From a virus, in IMG/VR virus record IMGVR_UViG_3300031951_000034, positions 1-64,000 of that record: a stretch of 64,000 nt of DNA, one strand, 5' to 3'. Positions 32,468 through 42,275 of this stretch are shown here, one piece after another; positions within the stretch are counted from its first letter, which is position 1; each line of letters starts with the position of its first letter. The position numbers and the translations under genes were made by a program. The notes beneath the pieces were generated by a model. The model was given only the letters and a program-made list of their open reading frames with translations. It ran no database searches and was not told the DNA's origin.

Positions 32468-34252
32468 TTGAAAGACGATTTAACATATAACAAGAATTTT
32501 TCAGACTTTCTTGGGTCTTTTTGGTCATCTATATTTGATGCTGGTGACTTTTCTCAGGCACTTGGTGGTGCATATTCTGAGACGTTAATACAAAATTATT
32601 TAGATTTAGTAGATGTAATAAATTCGTGTTCAGTTGGTACCGTTCCTATATTCTCTAGGCAAAATGTATTTCCTGTAGTCATATCTAAAAATAATTTTTA
32701 CAAAAACATAGACAATCCAGAATATGGAGATGGCTCTTATTATGGTGTTCAACCAAATGAATCAAAGTATTCATCTGGTGATATTATCAGGTATGGTACT
32801 GCATCATCATTAAATAAAAAATTTTACATAGAGCTAAAAAACAAGGATATTGTAAGCTTAGGAGCTGTTGCAATTAATAGATTGTTTGAGCCATCAGTTA
32901 CATACCTAAATGGGGTTGATTTTTCTCTTTATCGCGGAGGTATACTATTCAAAGAAGACCCATTTCTAAACCCATTAATTCCAAAAAGAAAAATAATAGA
33001 TAAAGACCTAGTAGAGATAGACGAAGAGCTAATACTATGGATATGTGACGTAGATATTGACAAATTTTTAATATACAAACAATTTGGGTATACGTTCACT
33101 AATTTAAGGACATCGTCTGAACAATACAAAGACATAACCATAAAATTGTTTGAACTAGTATCTAAAGGACCAAGTGTATTTGCGCTTAGGTCGTATTTAT
33201 CTGTTATATCCGGAAGCCCATTGATTAGAGAGCCACTAGAAACAATACAAGATATACACAAAAATCCAGACGATGATACAACACTTGTTATAACCGACTT
33301 TAATGTATACAAACTGCAGGATAAACAGATAATATCAAATGACATAAAGATTGGAATTAGCGTAAAATCTGGGACACCGCTAGTTGATGTAGTTAATATA
33401 GTTAACACTAAAGACAAAAATTGGTGGGCAAATTTTGCGTCACTTCCGCTGCCTAAAAAATCATCAACTAATGTTGATACATATATATCATTTCCTAATA
33501 AATATATAAAAATCAAATACGGTAAAAAAATATCCCCCAATAACACATTATCCACTTCAGTTTTTTTTGACCTAATTGGTGAAACTAAAACTATAGAAAA
33601 TTTTTGGAAACGCGTATTTGAAAAGGCTAAGCAAAGTCAAATTTATTATGGGTACGAAATATTTAAAAAATATGCAAATTATCAAGATGCACAATTAGAT
33701 TTTGAAAATAATTTAGAGTTTTCTGTTAATCCTGCTCAAATTTTTTCTGAAGATTTTTTTTACGGAAATGTCTTACCGATAAAAATTGATTTAAGTAAAA
33801 TAAATGACATAGAAGTGTTCTTTTCTACTATAAACCCGATAAAAGATAACACGCCGGTTAATGTTATATTGATGTTCTTTTTAGAGTTAAGTGGAATAGA
33901 AAAATACGAAATGCTTTTAGATAATAGGCAAAGTTATGCTACTTCTGTCAATTTAAGTGATTTATTAAATTTAAACACTAGTTCATTTCCAGATAAAACT
34001 AATCAGGGGTATAATACCCCAGAACTAGATAAATGGAATAATTTTGTTGATACTCCAGAAGTTATAGAGGCAATATCTATTGAAGTAAATGTCAGTAAAA
34101 ACAAAAAATCTGGAAGATTTTACAAAAACAATTTTGATGACAATAACTTATCTAGTAATGGTTTTTTACTTGAAAAATTCGATCTTTCATCTACAACTAA
34201 TTTAGTGCAAAATATAGAGCTTAAACAAATACCAAAATGCGCAATACTATAA
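32468..34252 (+). CDS. Baseplate wedge-associated protein, unknown
   Basis: A 594-residue protein beginning with TTG (32468), as no ATG is near. It has long beta-rich stretches and helical linkers, with no recognised motif. Immediate succession after gp25/gpJ-like genes is the place of gp7/gpI-type wedge proteins. Its end overlaps the next gene by 16 bases. Confidence 0.6.
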   Translation: MKDDLTYNKNFSDFLGSFWSSIFDAGDFSQALGGAYSETLIQNYLDLVDVINSCSVGTVPIFSRQNVFPVVISKNNFYKNIDNPEYGDGSYYGVQPNESKYSSGDIIRYGTASSLNKKFYIELKNKDIVSLGAVAINRLFEPSVTYLNGVDFSLYRGGILFKEDPFLNPLIPKRKIIDKDLVEIDEELILWICDVDIDKFLIYKQFGYTFTNLRTSSEQYKDITIKLFELVSKGPSVFALRSYLSVISGSPLIREPLETIQDIHKNPDDDTTLVITDFNVYKLQDKQIISNDIKIGISVKSGTPLVDVVNIVNTKDKNWWANFASLPLPKKSSTNVDTYISFPNKYIKIKYGKKISPNNTLSTSVFFDLIGETKTIENFWKRVFEKAKQSQIYYGYEIFKKYANYQDAQLDFENNLEFSVNPAQIFSEDFFYGNVLPIKIDLSKINDIEVFFSTINPIKDNTPVNVILMFFLELSGIEKYEMLLDNRQSYATSVNLSDLLNLNTSSFPDKTNQGYNTPELDKWNNFVDTPEVIEAISIEVNVSKNKKSGRFYKNNFDDNNLSSNGFLLEKFDLSSTTNLVQNIELKQIPKCAIL

Positions 34253-34872
34253 AAGAAACTTACGAACCATCATGTATTGGTACGGTAACTATGGGTTATA
34301 GGAATTTAAAGACAAATTCATTTACCCCAATCTTCCATAAAAAAAATCTAATAATGTATGGCGCTGCAGATATAATGTCTAGGTTAGTATCTGGCGATAA
34401 CAGATACTCTATATCCCATATGTATTATCATTATATCAATACTTCAGTGGTTCCATCTTTATATGAGGTTAATAGTAGAGCTGATGGTATAAATTTTTTC
34501 TCAACTCTCGGCAACACAACAGAGGATTGGATAAGGATACCTATTTTAACGTCAGCAAAAATAGATACTTACTATGACTTTGCTCCAGGCGAAGAGCAAA
34601 ACAATGTATATAGTGGAAATATGGCTACGTTTGTTGCAACAAGCGCCTCGCATCCAACTCAACAAGGGGAATCTAATGCATCCCCATCAAATTATTTCGC
34701 TTATGCGGGGGACAATGGTCCATCAAAAATAATAGGAGTAGCATTAGCTAGTTCACCAGATCCATTAAACAAATATAAAGATATTGTGTTTAGTCGACTC
34801 GCTTTATCTTCCCCAATAACTGTTCAAGAGAATAGCTACATAGACTGTTTTTGGTCTATTGCATTTAAATAA
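34237..34872 (+). CDS. Baseplate/fibre-connector protein, unknown
   Basis: A 211-residue beta-rich protein overlapping the previous gene. The segment KNLIMYGAADIMSRLVSG followed by ISHMYYHY resembles an opening seen in fibre-base or baseplate proteins of several large phages. The C-terminus SYIDCFWSIAFK looks like a terminal beta strand. Likely attaches fibres to the baseplate; inference by position. Confidence 0.6.
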   Translation: MRNTIKETYEPSCIGTVTMGYRNLKTNSFTPIFHKKNLIMYGAADIMSRLVSGDNRYSISHMYYHYINTSVVPSLYEVNSRADGINFFSTLGNTTEDWIRIPILTSAKIDTYYDFAPGEEQNNVYSGNMATFVATSASHPTQQGESNASPSNYFAYAGDNGPSKIIGVALASSPDPLNKYKDIVFSRLALSSPITVQENSYIDCFWSIAFK

Positions 34873-34889
34873 AAACATAAACCAAAAAT

Positions 34890-37193
34890 ATGGCTAATAC
34901 ATGGGTTCCACTAATTAAGCCTCCAATAGATGGAGAGCCTATAAATCAAGAGACCGAAGCTAGACCAATAAGAGCTCTTCAACAGAGAACCGATTTCTTG
35001 TTCGAGAGACTGAATGATTTTAGTTCCCAGAACGGGAAACTAGTTATACAGAATGTAAGAGTTTCAAACGATGTAGAAGTCGGGGACTGGGTTTTCTTTA
35101 ATAACGAGAGCCAAAAATATGAAAAGGCTATAGCAGAGGGTGTTTTCGATAACGAAACAAAACAATACAAAGCCTCTGATAGAACGTTTGTAGTTGGATT
35201 ATGTGTACATAAAAATCAGACACTCGGTTCAATATTAATGAGTGGCTGGATTAATGACATTAAAGACTTTCAAATTGCTAATGTGCGTCAAATGCTTGAA
35301 GACACTACAGAGCAATTTAATCCAGGAAGATTTTATTTATCTAGGAAAAAACCAGGTAAAATGACTTCAGTGGGTGGAGCTCCATTAGTACAATTAGGAT
35401 TTTTTACGGAGAAAGATGCTTTTGTTCAGCCACTACAAAAAGATATATTTGAATCACATATACACTATAAATTTACGCTAGAAGCAAAACCATCTGCAAG
35501 CCAAAACATATCCAGAAAGGGTTACGTAGAAAAAAATGGTATAAAGTATGTTGATTATTTTTACTCTTCATCCAGGCCAGAAGGAGATGTTCCTCCATTT
35601 ATAATGTGTTTAAAGGGCAATGGATCATATACATCTATTGCTGAACAATTTAGAATTGATATTGTAAAAACTACTGACAATAAAATTGGATTTAGATTTG
35701 GAAGAGGTTCATTACTTGATTTTGATGATCCATCTAGCGGGTCAATTGAAGTCGTCTCTCAGGTTAGCATACCTGACTACGGAAAATGGATCACAATACC
35801 AAATACTGGTATAGATATTTCTTTCGTCAGGCATGATGGCGTGTATTCGGGTAACACCCTTCAACAAGATTTTACTACTGCAATGTCTACGGACGGTGCT
35901 GATAAATTTTGCATTTATTATCCGTTCGACACAAATGGATGGACAAACGTTAACTCATTTGATGGGAGATATACAGTAGGCACAAAATATAGATACTTAA
36001 GAGAGTTCAATAAAAGGGTAAACGCAGTTTGGCCTCCTACTCCGACAGAATCTGTAACAATAAGCAATAATGGTATAGATTTAATAGAGTCGAAAGATTT
36101 TAAATGTTTTCCACAAGACTTATTCTGGGTCCCTGGAACCTTCAGCAACAACGAACAAAAAACAGATTCTCCATGGCCTCATGACTATATTGCTAGAAGA
36201 ATTGATACCGACCCAGATCCAAATCAATCACTAAGCAAGTACCTACAATTGTTTTTCTCAAAGGCAAACGTAAGTACGGCAAGACCACTAGTGCTTTCAC
36301 TTCAAAGTTTTACTCCAGCAATACAAGTACTTGATTGCTTTACGAAAGAAGAGTCAACTACAGGTAATCTTGCAATTGATCTAAGACTCGACTTAAATAC
36401 TACAGACGGCCCAGATGCGGACAAGTGCTTCTCTAGAATTGATTCAGATACTCAAAAGTTTGTAACATCCCCCCTCGTAAGCAGAGTTATTGCGGGTCAG
36501 GGGATAGAGATCAAGAATTTACAGGGTAACTCAGCTGAAACAGGTAAGGTTATTATATCGAGCACAACAATACAATCATCTGGTGAGGTATCTATAGTTT
36601 CGCTAAAAAACGCAAAAGAATATTTACATAATGGAGTTATGCCCTGTGTAACATTCTTGCCTCCTGGATCCGCTAAATGCCAGATGGTAGCAAAAATAAA
36701 AATACCATATCAGGCCGTGCCAGAGAGCAGTGGAGTAAAATTATTTTTATCTTCAAATGTATTTGGATCCTCCTCTGTATCGCAAACAAATACATATAAT
36801 GCACTATTTAAGGCAAATTACTATGTATTTCCGTCAGGACTTGGTAATGCCCCTAGAGCCTCTTGGAATAACTTTAACCTTAATTACATTGATGACTCAA
36901 GTGATGAAGTATCTTTTGATATAAAATACTGGAAAACTCAACTAACCAATTACTTAGCTTATACGGTAGACAAAAATCAATTCCCTAAACAGGGTTCAAT
37001 AATATCAAACAACGGAAACACTGATTTATTTGTTTTATACGGAAAGATAAACAATATAAATCAACAAAAAATAAGACCAGGTGATGTTGTTTATGTTATG
37101 ATAGAAAGAGTTTCTACGTTTGGAGAAGACGGAGATACTTACCCTGGAGATATAAGCTTTTTAGATATAAACTGGAGAACGGAGGTTATCTAG
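34890..37193 (+). CDS. Large tail fibre/baseplate protein, unknown
   Basis: A 767-residue beta-rich protein. The N-terminus is helical (ETEARPIRALQQRTDFLFER), as in proteins anchored in the baseplate, followed by beta domains with many Asn/Ser/Gly turns. The segment FVVGLCVHKNQTLGSILMSG near residue 95 is a motif I associate with structural tail proteins, but I cannot name the family. Its last base is shared with the next start (TAGTG). Confidence 0.62.
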   Translation: MANTWVPLIKPPIDGEPINQETEARPIRALQQRTDFLFERLNDFSSQNGKLVIQNVRVSNDVEVGDWVFFNNESQKYEKAIAEGVFDNETKQYKASDRTFVVGLCVHKNQTLGSILMSGWINDIKDFQIANVRQMLEDTTEQFNPGRFYLSRKKPGKMTSVGGAPLVQLGFFTEKDAFVQPLQKDIFESHIHYKFTLEAKPSASQNISRKGYVEKNGIKYVDYFYSSSRPEGDVPPFIMCLKGNGSYTSIAEQFRIDIVKTTDNKIGFRFGRGSLLDFDDPSSGSIEVVSQVSIPDYGKWITIPNTGIDISFVRHDGVYSGNTLQQDFTTAMSTDGADKFCIYYPFDTNGWTNVNSFDGRYTVGTKYRYLREFNKRVNAVWPPTPTESVTISNNGIDLIESKDFKCFPQDLFWVPGTFSNNEQKTDSPWPHDYIARRIDTDPDPNQSLSKYLQLFFSKANVSTARPLVLSLQSFTPAIQVLDCFTKEESTTGNLAIDLRLDLNTTDGPDADKCFSRIDSDTQKFVTSPLVSRVIAGQGIEIKNLQGNSAETGKVIISSTTIQSSGEVSIVSLKNAKEYLHNGVMPCVTFLPPGSAKCQMVAKIKIPYQAVPESSGVKLFLSSNVFGSSSVSQTNTYNALFKANYYVFPSGLGNAPRASWNNFNLNYIDDSSDEVSFDIKYWKTQLTNYLAYTVDKNQFPKQGSIISNNGNTDLFVLYGKINNINQQKIRPGDVVYVMIERVSTFGEDGDTYPGDISFLDINWRTEVI

Positions 37194-38155
37194 TGGCACA
37201 AAGTATAATTTTCCCTGAGTGGCTAAACTCCAACTCTGTTAGAAATTACCCAATAGCAGAAAACTGCTCTAGAATTGACAAGAGCGGGTCGTATACAATA
37301 TCGAACGATCTAATTGTCTCTGCACAGGTCAATCATTCAAGAGCGTACGCAGATGGAGTATTTTTTATATCTGGTCTATTTGTATCTGTCCCAGTTATTA
37401 AGATATCTATATCGTATCAACCTGAAGATACTTTAATTTCTCCGACATATATATCAACAATAGAAATAGATACTAAAAATTTTTCTAAATTTAGTTACCA
37501 TTCTTTTATTGGTCAGAATGAAAACTCATCAGTGCTTGGAGCAATTGCGGTAGGTGATATAGCAGAGACGATAAACAGGGGTCTAGGTAATTTCGATTTT
37601 GATAGCTCCTCAACTAAGCTAGAAATAAATTGTAGATTTGTTTCTATGCCGTCTATGCAATACATAGATATATATGATTCAAATAATGTATTAATTCATA
37701 GAGCCACTGATGTTTTAAAGATAAAAGCTGGACAAAACGTAAGAATAACGTACGACCCATTAATAAATATAGATACTGGCGAGACCGACCAATATGGTTG
37801 CGTAAAGATAGATGCAATAGTAGATGAGAACGTCATAAAAGAACCAGACGGGTGTGAAACAGCTAAAGCCTTTTACAGTCCATGTATAAAAACTATTAAT
37901 GGTGTTAGGCCAGACTCAAATGGAAACTTTTGGATAGAGGAGTCGGAATGCATAGGGATTGATGAGTACAAAGATGCCAACTCTATAAAAGTTAACGATT
38001 TATGTTCAAGTTCTTGCTGTGGCTGTGTTGATCTAGAATTTTTGACTGCAGGATTAGAACAGTTAAAACAACAGGAAGAAAGACTTAGGGAACTTGTTTT
38101 AACAACTCAAGGAACTCAAAGTGAGTTACTTGCAAACTTAATTGCAAATCTGTGA
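37193..38155 (+). CDS. Fibre-associated paralogue 1 (W-x-NS-x-R-x-[FY]P family)
   Basis: A 320-residue protein starting at GTG; a GGAGG ribosome site 8-12 bases upstream decides this start. The N-terminal motif FPEWLNSNSVRNYPI is shared with the next four genes. Beta-rich residues 20-200 follow. Then come ING at about 233 with the pattern INGVRPDSNGNFWIE, a cysteine cluster (CSSSCCGC, near 275) and a C-terminal coiled coil. The ING-x-x-P-D-x-x-G-x pattern is common in phage tail fibres. Function unknown; perhaps adaptor or fibre-trimerising protein. Confidence 0.7.
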   Translation: MAQSIIFPEWLNSNSVRNYPIAENCSRIDKSGSYTISNDLIVSAQVNHSRAYADGVFFISGLFVSVPVIKISISYQPEDTLISPTYISTIEIDTKNFSKFSYHSFIGQNENSSVLGAIAVGDIAETINRGLGNFDFDSSSTKLEINCRFVSMPSMQYIDIYDSNNVLIHRATDVLKIKAGQNVRITYDPLINIDTGETDQYGCVKIDAIVDENVIKEPDGCETAKAFYSPCIKTINGVRPDSNGNFWIEESECIGIDEYKDANSIKVNDLCSSSCCGCVDLEFLTAGLEQLKQQEERLRELVLTTQGTQSELLANLIANL

Positions 38156-39783
38156 AAAATATACAAGAATGGCAGCAAGAAAATTCAATAAGGGCGTTTC
38201 CATTCAGTGAAAAAACAATTTCAGCTAATGGAATTCCAAAGGATTTTATCGTAGATCTTAAATTTTTTCCAGACTACTATTCAAACAATTCTATATATTT
38301 ATCTAGCGTTATATATAGCTCGCAAAATGATTCATACGTTCTTGAATTTAAATATTCACAAACAGAAGAAATAGCAATTATTTCTGGATCAATTTCTCGA
38401 AGAAGAAGCGTACAGAAAAATGGAATAACTACTAGCGTAAACAGAAAAGGAGATCAAATAACATTAAAATATAGTAATCCTGTATTTTCTCAGATAACTG
38501 GATATGCTACAAAATATGCGGTATGCATGTTTACTATTGGTTCTTCCTGGGATAACGCTTTGCAGAATTTATCCAACCTTGATAAAGAATCATCGTTGCT
38601 TGATTCATCGGTAATAAATCCAGGAAGCAAGGGTTTTAGGAGAGTTTTCATACAAAAACTTCCAGACTATATAACAAGCAGTAATCCTAATTTTTATGTA
38701 GCCCCCTCTATTCCAGAAGAAAATGAATGGGGCAGGGAGATTATACAAAAAATAAAAGCTGGGCCTAACGTAGTTTTCTCCAAAGATTTAGTAGACCCCA
38801 ATCTAATAATTGTTTCTGCTACTCCAGTAGCAACCACTAGTAATGATTCTACGCTAAACACGGACATTAAGTTTATTAATAATGTTGGCCCAGATGATAC
38901 AGGTAGATTTAGGTTGAATACTGTAGGATGCTTAACAAAAATAGAGAGACCAGAAACACGATTTTCTGATGACTCACCAGACGAACAACAAGATATAAAG
39001 TTATTGAATTCTGTACAGCTTCTCAGTGATTGTTTACCGTGTTGCGGGTGCGAAAAATACAGAGCATATACAGCAGCAATAGAGAGAAGGTCTAGAAAAT
39101 TAAAAGAAGTGTGCGATCTACTTGTGCAAATGGTTACATCAAACACCGAGCTGTACAATGACGCTGTAAATAAAATAAATAAAGAAAGACGGCCAATTTG
39201 TAGGGTGAGAAACCTGAGAGTATTTGAAGATCAATTTAGAATTAGTGTGCAGAACACCTGCTCAGTTCCAATTTATGTGGACTTTAGGTTGAGTGTTGTT
39301 GGAGGATTTGGCATAGAACCACAAAGTTTTTCTATACTAGAATTTGACCCTAGCCTGGAGTCAGACAAGCCACCCTTGATATATTCTTCAATCGAGGAGC
39401 TTCCTGCTTTGACTACTACGCCAAAAGACTATTACAATAATTCACCTGATTTACCTAGCGGATTTTTCGGAGGTTTTGTTATTGGATCAAACTCTGAATA
39501 TGGAGATATCAAACCAATAATGCCAGGTAGCTATACAGATATAACTTTTGTTGCTAATTTTCCTGTATTTGATTTAAAAGACAATAACCTTACAATAAAA
39601 TGTGAATCTAACGGCATATATGGTGGGACAGTTAACGACGATCAAGTATGGACAGGAACTTATGGATGCAAGAAAGATGTCTGGATAGCTAGATATGAAT
39701 ATGGTCCAGTTTTGCAGTCAAAAAGTTGCGGCGGAGAATTGATAAGTAGACAAACCTATAGAGTTATACAATTAGATCAATAA
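38152..39783 (+). CDS. Fibre-associated paralogue 2 with cysteine cluster
   Basis: A 543-residue member, starting at GTG overlapping the previous stop. It has the N-terminal motif IQEWQQENSIRAFPF, the motif INNVGPDDTGRFRLN near residue 241, and a cysteine cluster (DCLPCCGC) plus helix, closely matching paralogue 1 through that point. It then continues with about 200 extra residues of beta-rich sequence. This extension may be a receptor-binding or surface domain. A KxSCGG motif lies near the C-terminus. Confidence 0.7.
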   Translation: MKNIQEWQQENSIRAFPFSEKTISANGIPKDFIVDLKFFPDYYSNNSIYLSSVIYSSQNDSYVLEFKYSQTEEIAIISGSISRRRSVQKNGITTSVNRKGDQITLKYSNPVFSQITGYATKYAVCMFTIGSSWDNALQNLSNLDKESSLLDSSVINPGSKGFRRVFIQKLPDYITSSNPNFYVAPSIPEENEWGREIIQKIKAGPNVVFSKDLVDPNLIIVSATPVATTSNDSTLNTDIKFINNVGPDDTGRFRLNTVGCLTKIERPETRFSDDSPDEQQDIKLLNSVQLLSDCLPCCGCEKYRAYTAAIERRSRKLKEVCDLLVQMVTSNTELYNDAVNKINKERRPICRVRNLRVFEDQFRISVQNTCSVPIYVDFRLSVVGGFGIEPQSFSILEFDPSLESDKPPLIYSSIEELPALTTTPKDYYNNSPDLPSGFFGGFVIGSNSEYGDIKPIMPGSYTDITFVANFPVFDLKDNNLTIKCESNGIYGGTVNDDQVWTGTYGCKKDVWIARYEYGPVLQSKSCGGELISRQTYRVIQLDQ

Positions 39784-39787
39784 TTAT

Positions 39788-40711
39788 ATGATAGGAGATA
39801 TTGAAGATTGGTATAATTTAAACTCATTAAGGTCTTATCCATTTGAGTATAAAAAATATGAATTATCAGACAAGAATTTTACATTCTCTGATTTATTGAT
39901 TGTTGATTGTATGGCAATTGTTCATGTGAATGATGCTAAAATATCTTTGTCTTCAATACATTTTTCTGGAAATATTTTTACAGCAACTTTTTATGACTCA
40001 ATCCTTGATCAAGATATTTTTATGGCTCAAGGAAGTCTTTTAAATAAATTTGTGTCATCTCCAATTATTCCGTTGTCTGATGTGGGGGTATCTGGGAATG
40101 TGGCTTTTGGTGATTTAACAAAATTCTATCACATGAGATTAAGCGGATTGCATAAATTTACAAATACAAATATACCTTTAATAAACTACTGTTATATATG
40201 TGCTGGAGAGCCCGCAATAAAATCAATTGAGTACAACATGGGAAAAGTAGTTGGAGACATAGACTTGTCTACGATTGGTTTACTTAACACCATGGTAGAT
40301 TCCAATAATAATACAATTAGGCAAATAAATCAAAACGGAGTTACCCAAAAAGTAGTAATAGATCAATCAAATGTTTTATTTTATTTATCCGACCCATCAG
40401 TCATAGAGGATATATGTCAACCTCCAAGGACTGTATGTGATTGTCCACATACACCAATTAAAAAAATTAATAATGTATCACCTAATCCTCAAAACGGTAA
40501 TATAAATATTGAGGTTGGTGATTTTAAATTAAATGAACAAAACGGAAAATTTGAATTAGAGGTTGGAAGCAGTTCCAGTGGATTAGAGATAGAAAATACT
40601 GCTGATGGTATAATTTTATCTTTGCAGAAAAATAGCGAAGAAATATGTGAAGACACTAAAATTATACCATTTCCAGATGGAAGACTACCTAGCGAAGAGT
40701 TTATAATATAA
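39788..40711 (+). CDS. Fibre-associated paralogue 3
   Basis: A 307-residue member: N-terminal IEDWYNLNSLRSYPF, beta-rich middle, cysteine-bearing segment (ICQPPRTVCDCPHTP) and INNVSPNPQNGNINIE at about 226. It ends acidic. It lies 4 bases after paralogue 2. Role as for the family; unknown. Confidence 0.68.
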   Translation: MIGDIEDWYNLNSLRSYPFEYKKYELSDKNFTFSDLLIVDCMAIVHVNDAKISLSSIHFSGNIFTATFYDSILDQDIFMAQGSLLNKFVSSPIIPLSDVGVSGNVAFGDLTKFYHMRLSGLHKFTNTNIPLINYCYICAGEPAIKSIEYNMGKVVGDIDLSTIGLLNTMVDSNNNTIRQINQNGVTQKVVIDQSNVLFYLSDPSVIEDICQPPRTVCDCPHTPIKKINNVSPNPQNGNINIEVGDFKLNEQNGKFELEVGSSSSGLEIENTADGIILSLQKNSEEICEDTKIIPFPDGRLPSEEFII

Positions 40712-40713
40712 AA

Positions 40714-41433
40714 ATGGAAGCATTAACATACAAAGAGTGGAGAAATCAAAACTCCGAATCTACTTTTCCGTTTACTTACAATAATTCGGAAATAGATAAT
40801 ACTATTTTTATTGATGCTTCCTTAGTAGTCTATGAAGACACTGATATATGGTTATCTAGTCTGTCTTTGAAGGTTGATTCATTCTATGGAGAATTAAAGT
40901 CCGGTAGCTCTAGAAAATACACTTTTTCATCAAACGATCAAATTACCCCATACAAATTAATACCAATAATGGATAGTAGGGGTATTTCGGTAGGTAGTAT
41001 AATTACTGGTACATATTTTTTGAATTTATCTAACAATAGAAAATCTTTTTCTAAGAATTTTGACAGCAGACAAATTCTATTAAATCCTACTTGTTTATTT
41101 ACGTACCCATCAAAGCAGGTTTCTTCAATAAAAATTGGGCCTCAAAGAATAAATGGTTTTATAAACTTTCATGAAGGACCAGGGGTCGAGATGAATGGAA
41201 ATAGCAATATAATTGTTTTTGACTCTATAGGCAAAAATAGTTCTAATGCAATTGATGAATGCTGTGATCCAAATCAAATTATATTAAAAAAAATAAATGG
41301 TATATCTCCAGAGGAGCTAGATTTATATATAAAGCCAAGAGACGTTGGGCAGCCGTCTAACACACTAGACGAAAGACAGGTTATAAGAATAAATCAGTCA
41401 GAGGGTGGGATAAAAATAGAATTAACCAAATGA
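40714..41433 (+). CDS. Fibre-associated paralogue 4
   Basis: A 239-residue member: N-terminal YKEWRNQNSESTFPF, beta-rich body, CC doublet (DECCDPNQ) and INGISPEELDLYIK at about 192. It starts two bases after paralogue 3 and overlaps paralogue 5 by four bases. The shortest of the five; unknown function. Confidence 0.68.
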   Translation: MEALTYKEWRNQNSESTFPFTYNNSEIDNTIFIDASLVVYEDTDIWLSSLSLKVDSFYGELKSGSSRKYTFSSNDQITPYKLIPIMDSRGISVGSIITGTYFLNLSNNRKSFSKNFDSRQILLNPTCLFTYPSKQVSSIKIGPQRINGFINFHEGPGVEMNGNSNIIVFDSIGKNSSNAIDECCDPNQIILKKINGISPEELDLYIKPRDVGQPSNTLDERQVIRINQSEGGIKIELTK

Positions 41434-42275
41434 ATAGCTCTTATCCATCTTTTTTCTCTGAAAACTCTAATAGATCTTTTCCTTTCGTAGAGAACACGGT
41501 TTCTAGTAAGGTTAAAAACTCGTGTTTCATAGATTTTAAATGCTGGACAAGGTTTAAGACACATGAGTCCCCCAGCCTATACTTGGTCGCAAACTATTCA
41601 GCAGATTTACCAAATGAGTATAAGCAATTTTTGTTAGATGGATTTTGCACATTATTTTTTTTAGTACACAAGGTACCAGAAAATGAGCATGTATTTAATG
41701 GGATGATATGTGTATATATTCCATTAGACAATTCTCAATGGCCGTATTTAGGTGTATCCAGTGTGTGGAATTCTAGTGGAATTAAAATGTTTGAATTAAG
41801 GACTTTGGTAAATTCTTCTGTATTGGATATTGCATCAAATCCTGATAATTATTTATTTCCATCAAATTTATTTAGCAACCAAGGTGATATAGGGTTAAAA
41901 ATAGAACCAACTCAAGTAATCTACTCAGGTAATATAGTTATCGATGAATTAAATATTGTAGACCAGGATGGATATCACAAAAAAAATATAAATGGTGATG
42001 TGAAGGTTTCTCCTGGATATAATTCCTATATTTATCAAGCTGATAAAAAGTTTACAATTAATTCATCCGCAAATATAGGATCAGGCAAAAGATATAATGA
42101 CGAAAAAAACGATATCTGTAATGGAGTATTTTCAATAAATGGAGTGACACCAGATGAATCTGGAAACTTTAAGATAGAGGGTGACAATGGCGTATTGATA
42201 TTCAATCTTCCGGAAGAATATAAAATAGTGGTAGCTATTGATCCAAAAACAAAAATAGCGAAATGCCAGACGTAA
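41430..42275 (+). CDS. Fibre-associated paralogue 5
   Basis: A 281-residue member: N-terminal [15 protein letters not shown] (the Trp replaced by Phe), beta-rich body, and [15 protein letters not shown] at about 235, near the C-terminus. Its end overlaps the first collagen gene by 13 bases, so the last paralogue and the first collagen chain are translated together. This links the family physically to the collagen fibres. Confidence 0.68.
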   Translation: MNSSYPSFFSENSNRSFPFVENTVSSKVKNSCFIDFKCWTRFKTHESPSLYLVANYSADLPNEYKQFLLDGFCTLFFLVHKVPENEHVFNGMICVYIPLDNSQWPYLGVSSVWNSSGIKMFELRTLVNSSVLDIASNPDNYLFPSNLFSNQGDIGLKIEPTQVIYSGNIVIDELNIVDQDGYHKKNINGDVKVSPGYNSYIYQADKKFTINSSANIGSGKRYNDEKNDICNGVFSINGVTPDESGNFKIEGDNGVLIFNLPEEYKIVVAIDPKTKIAKCQT

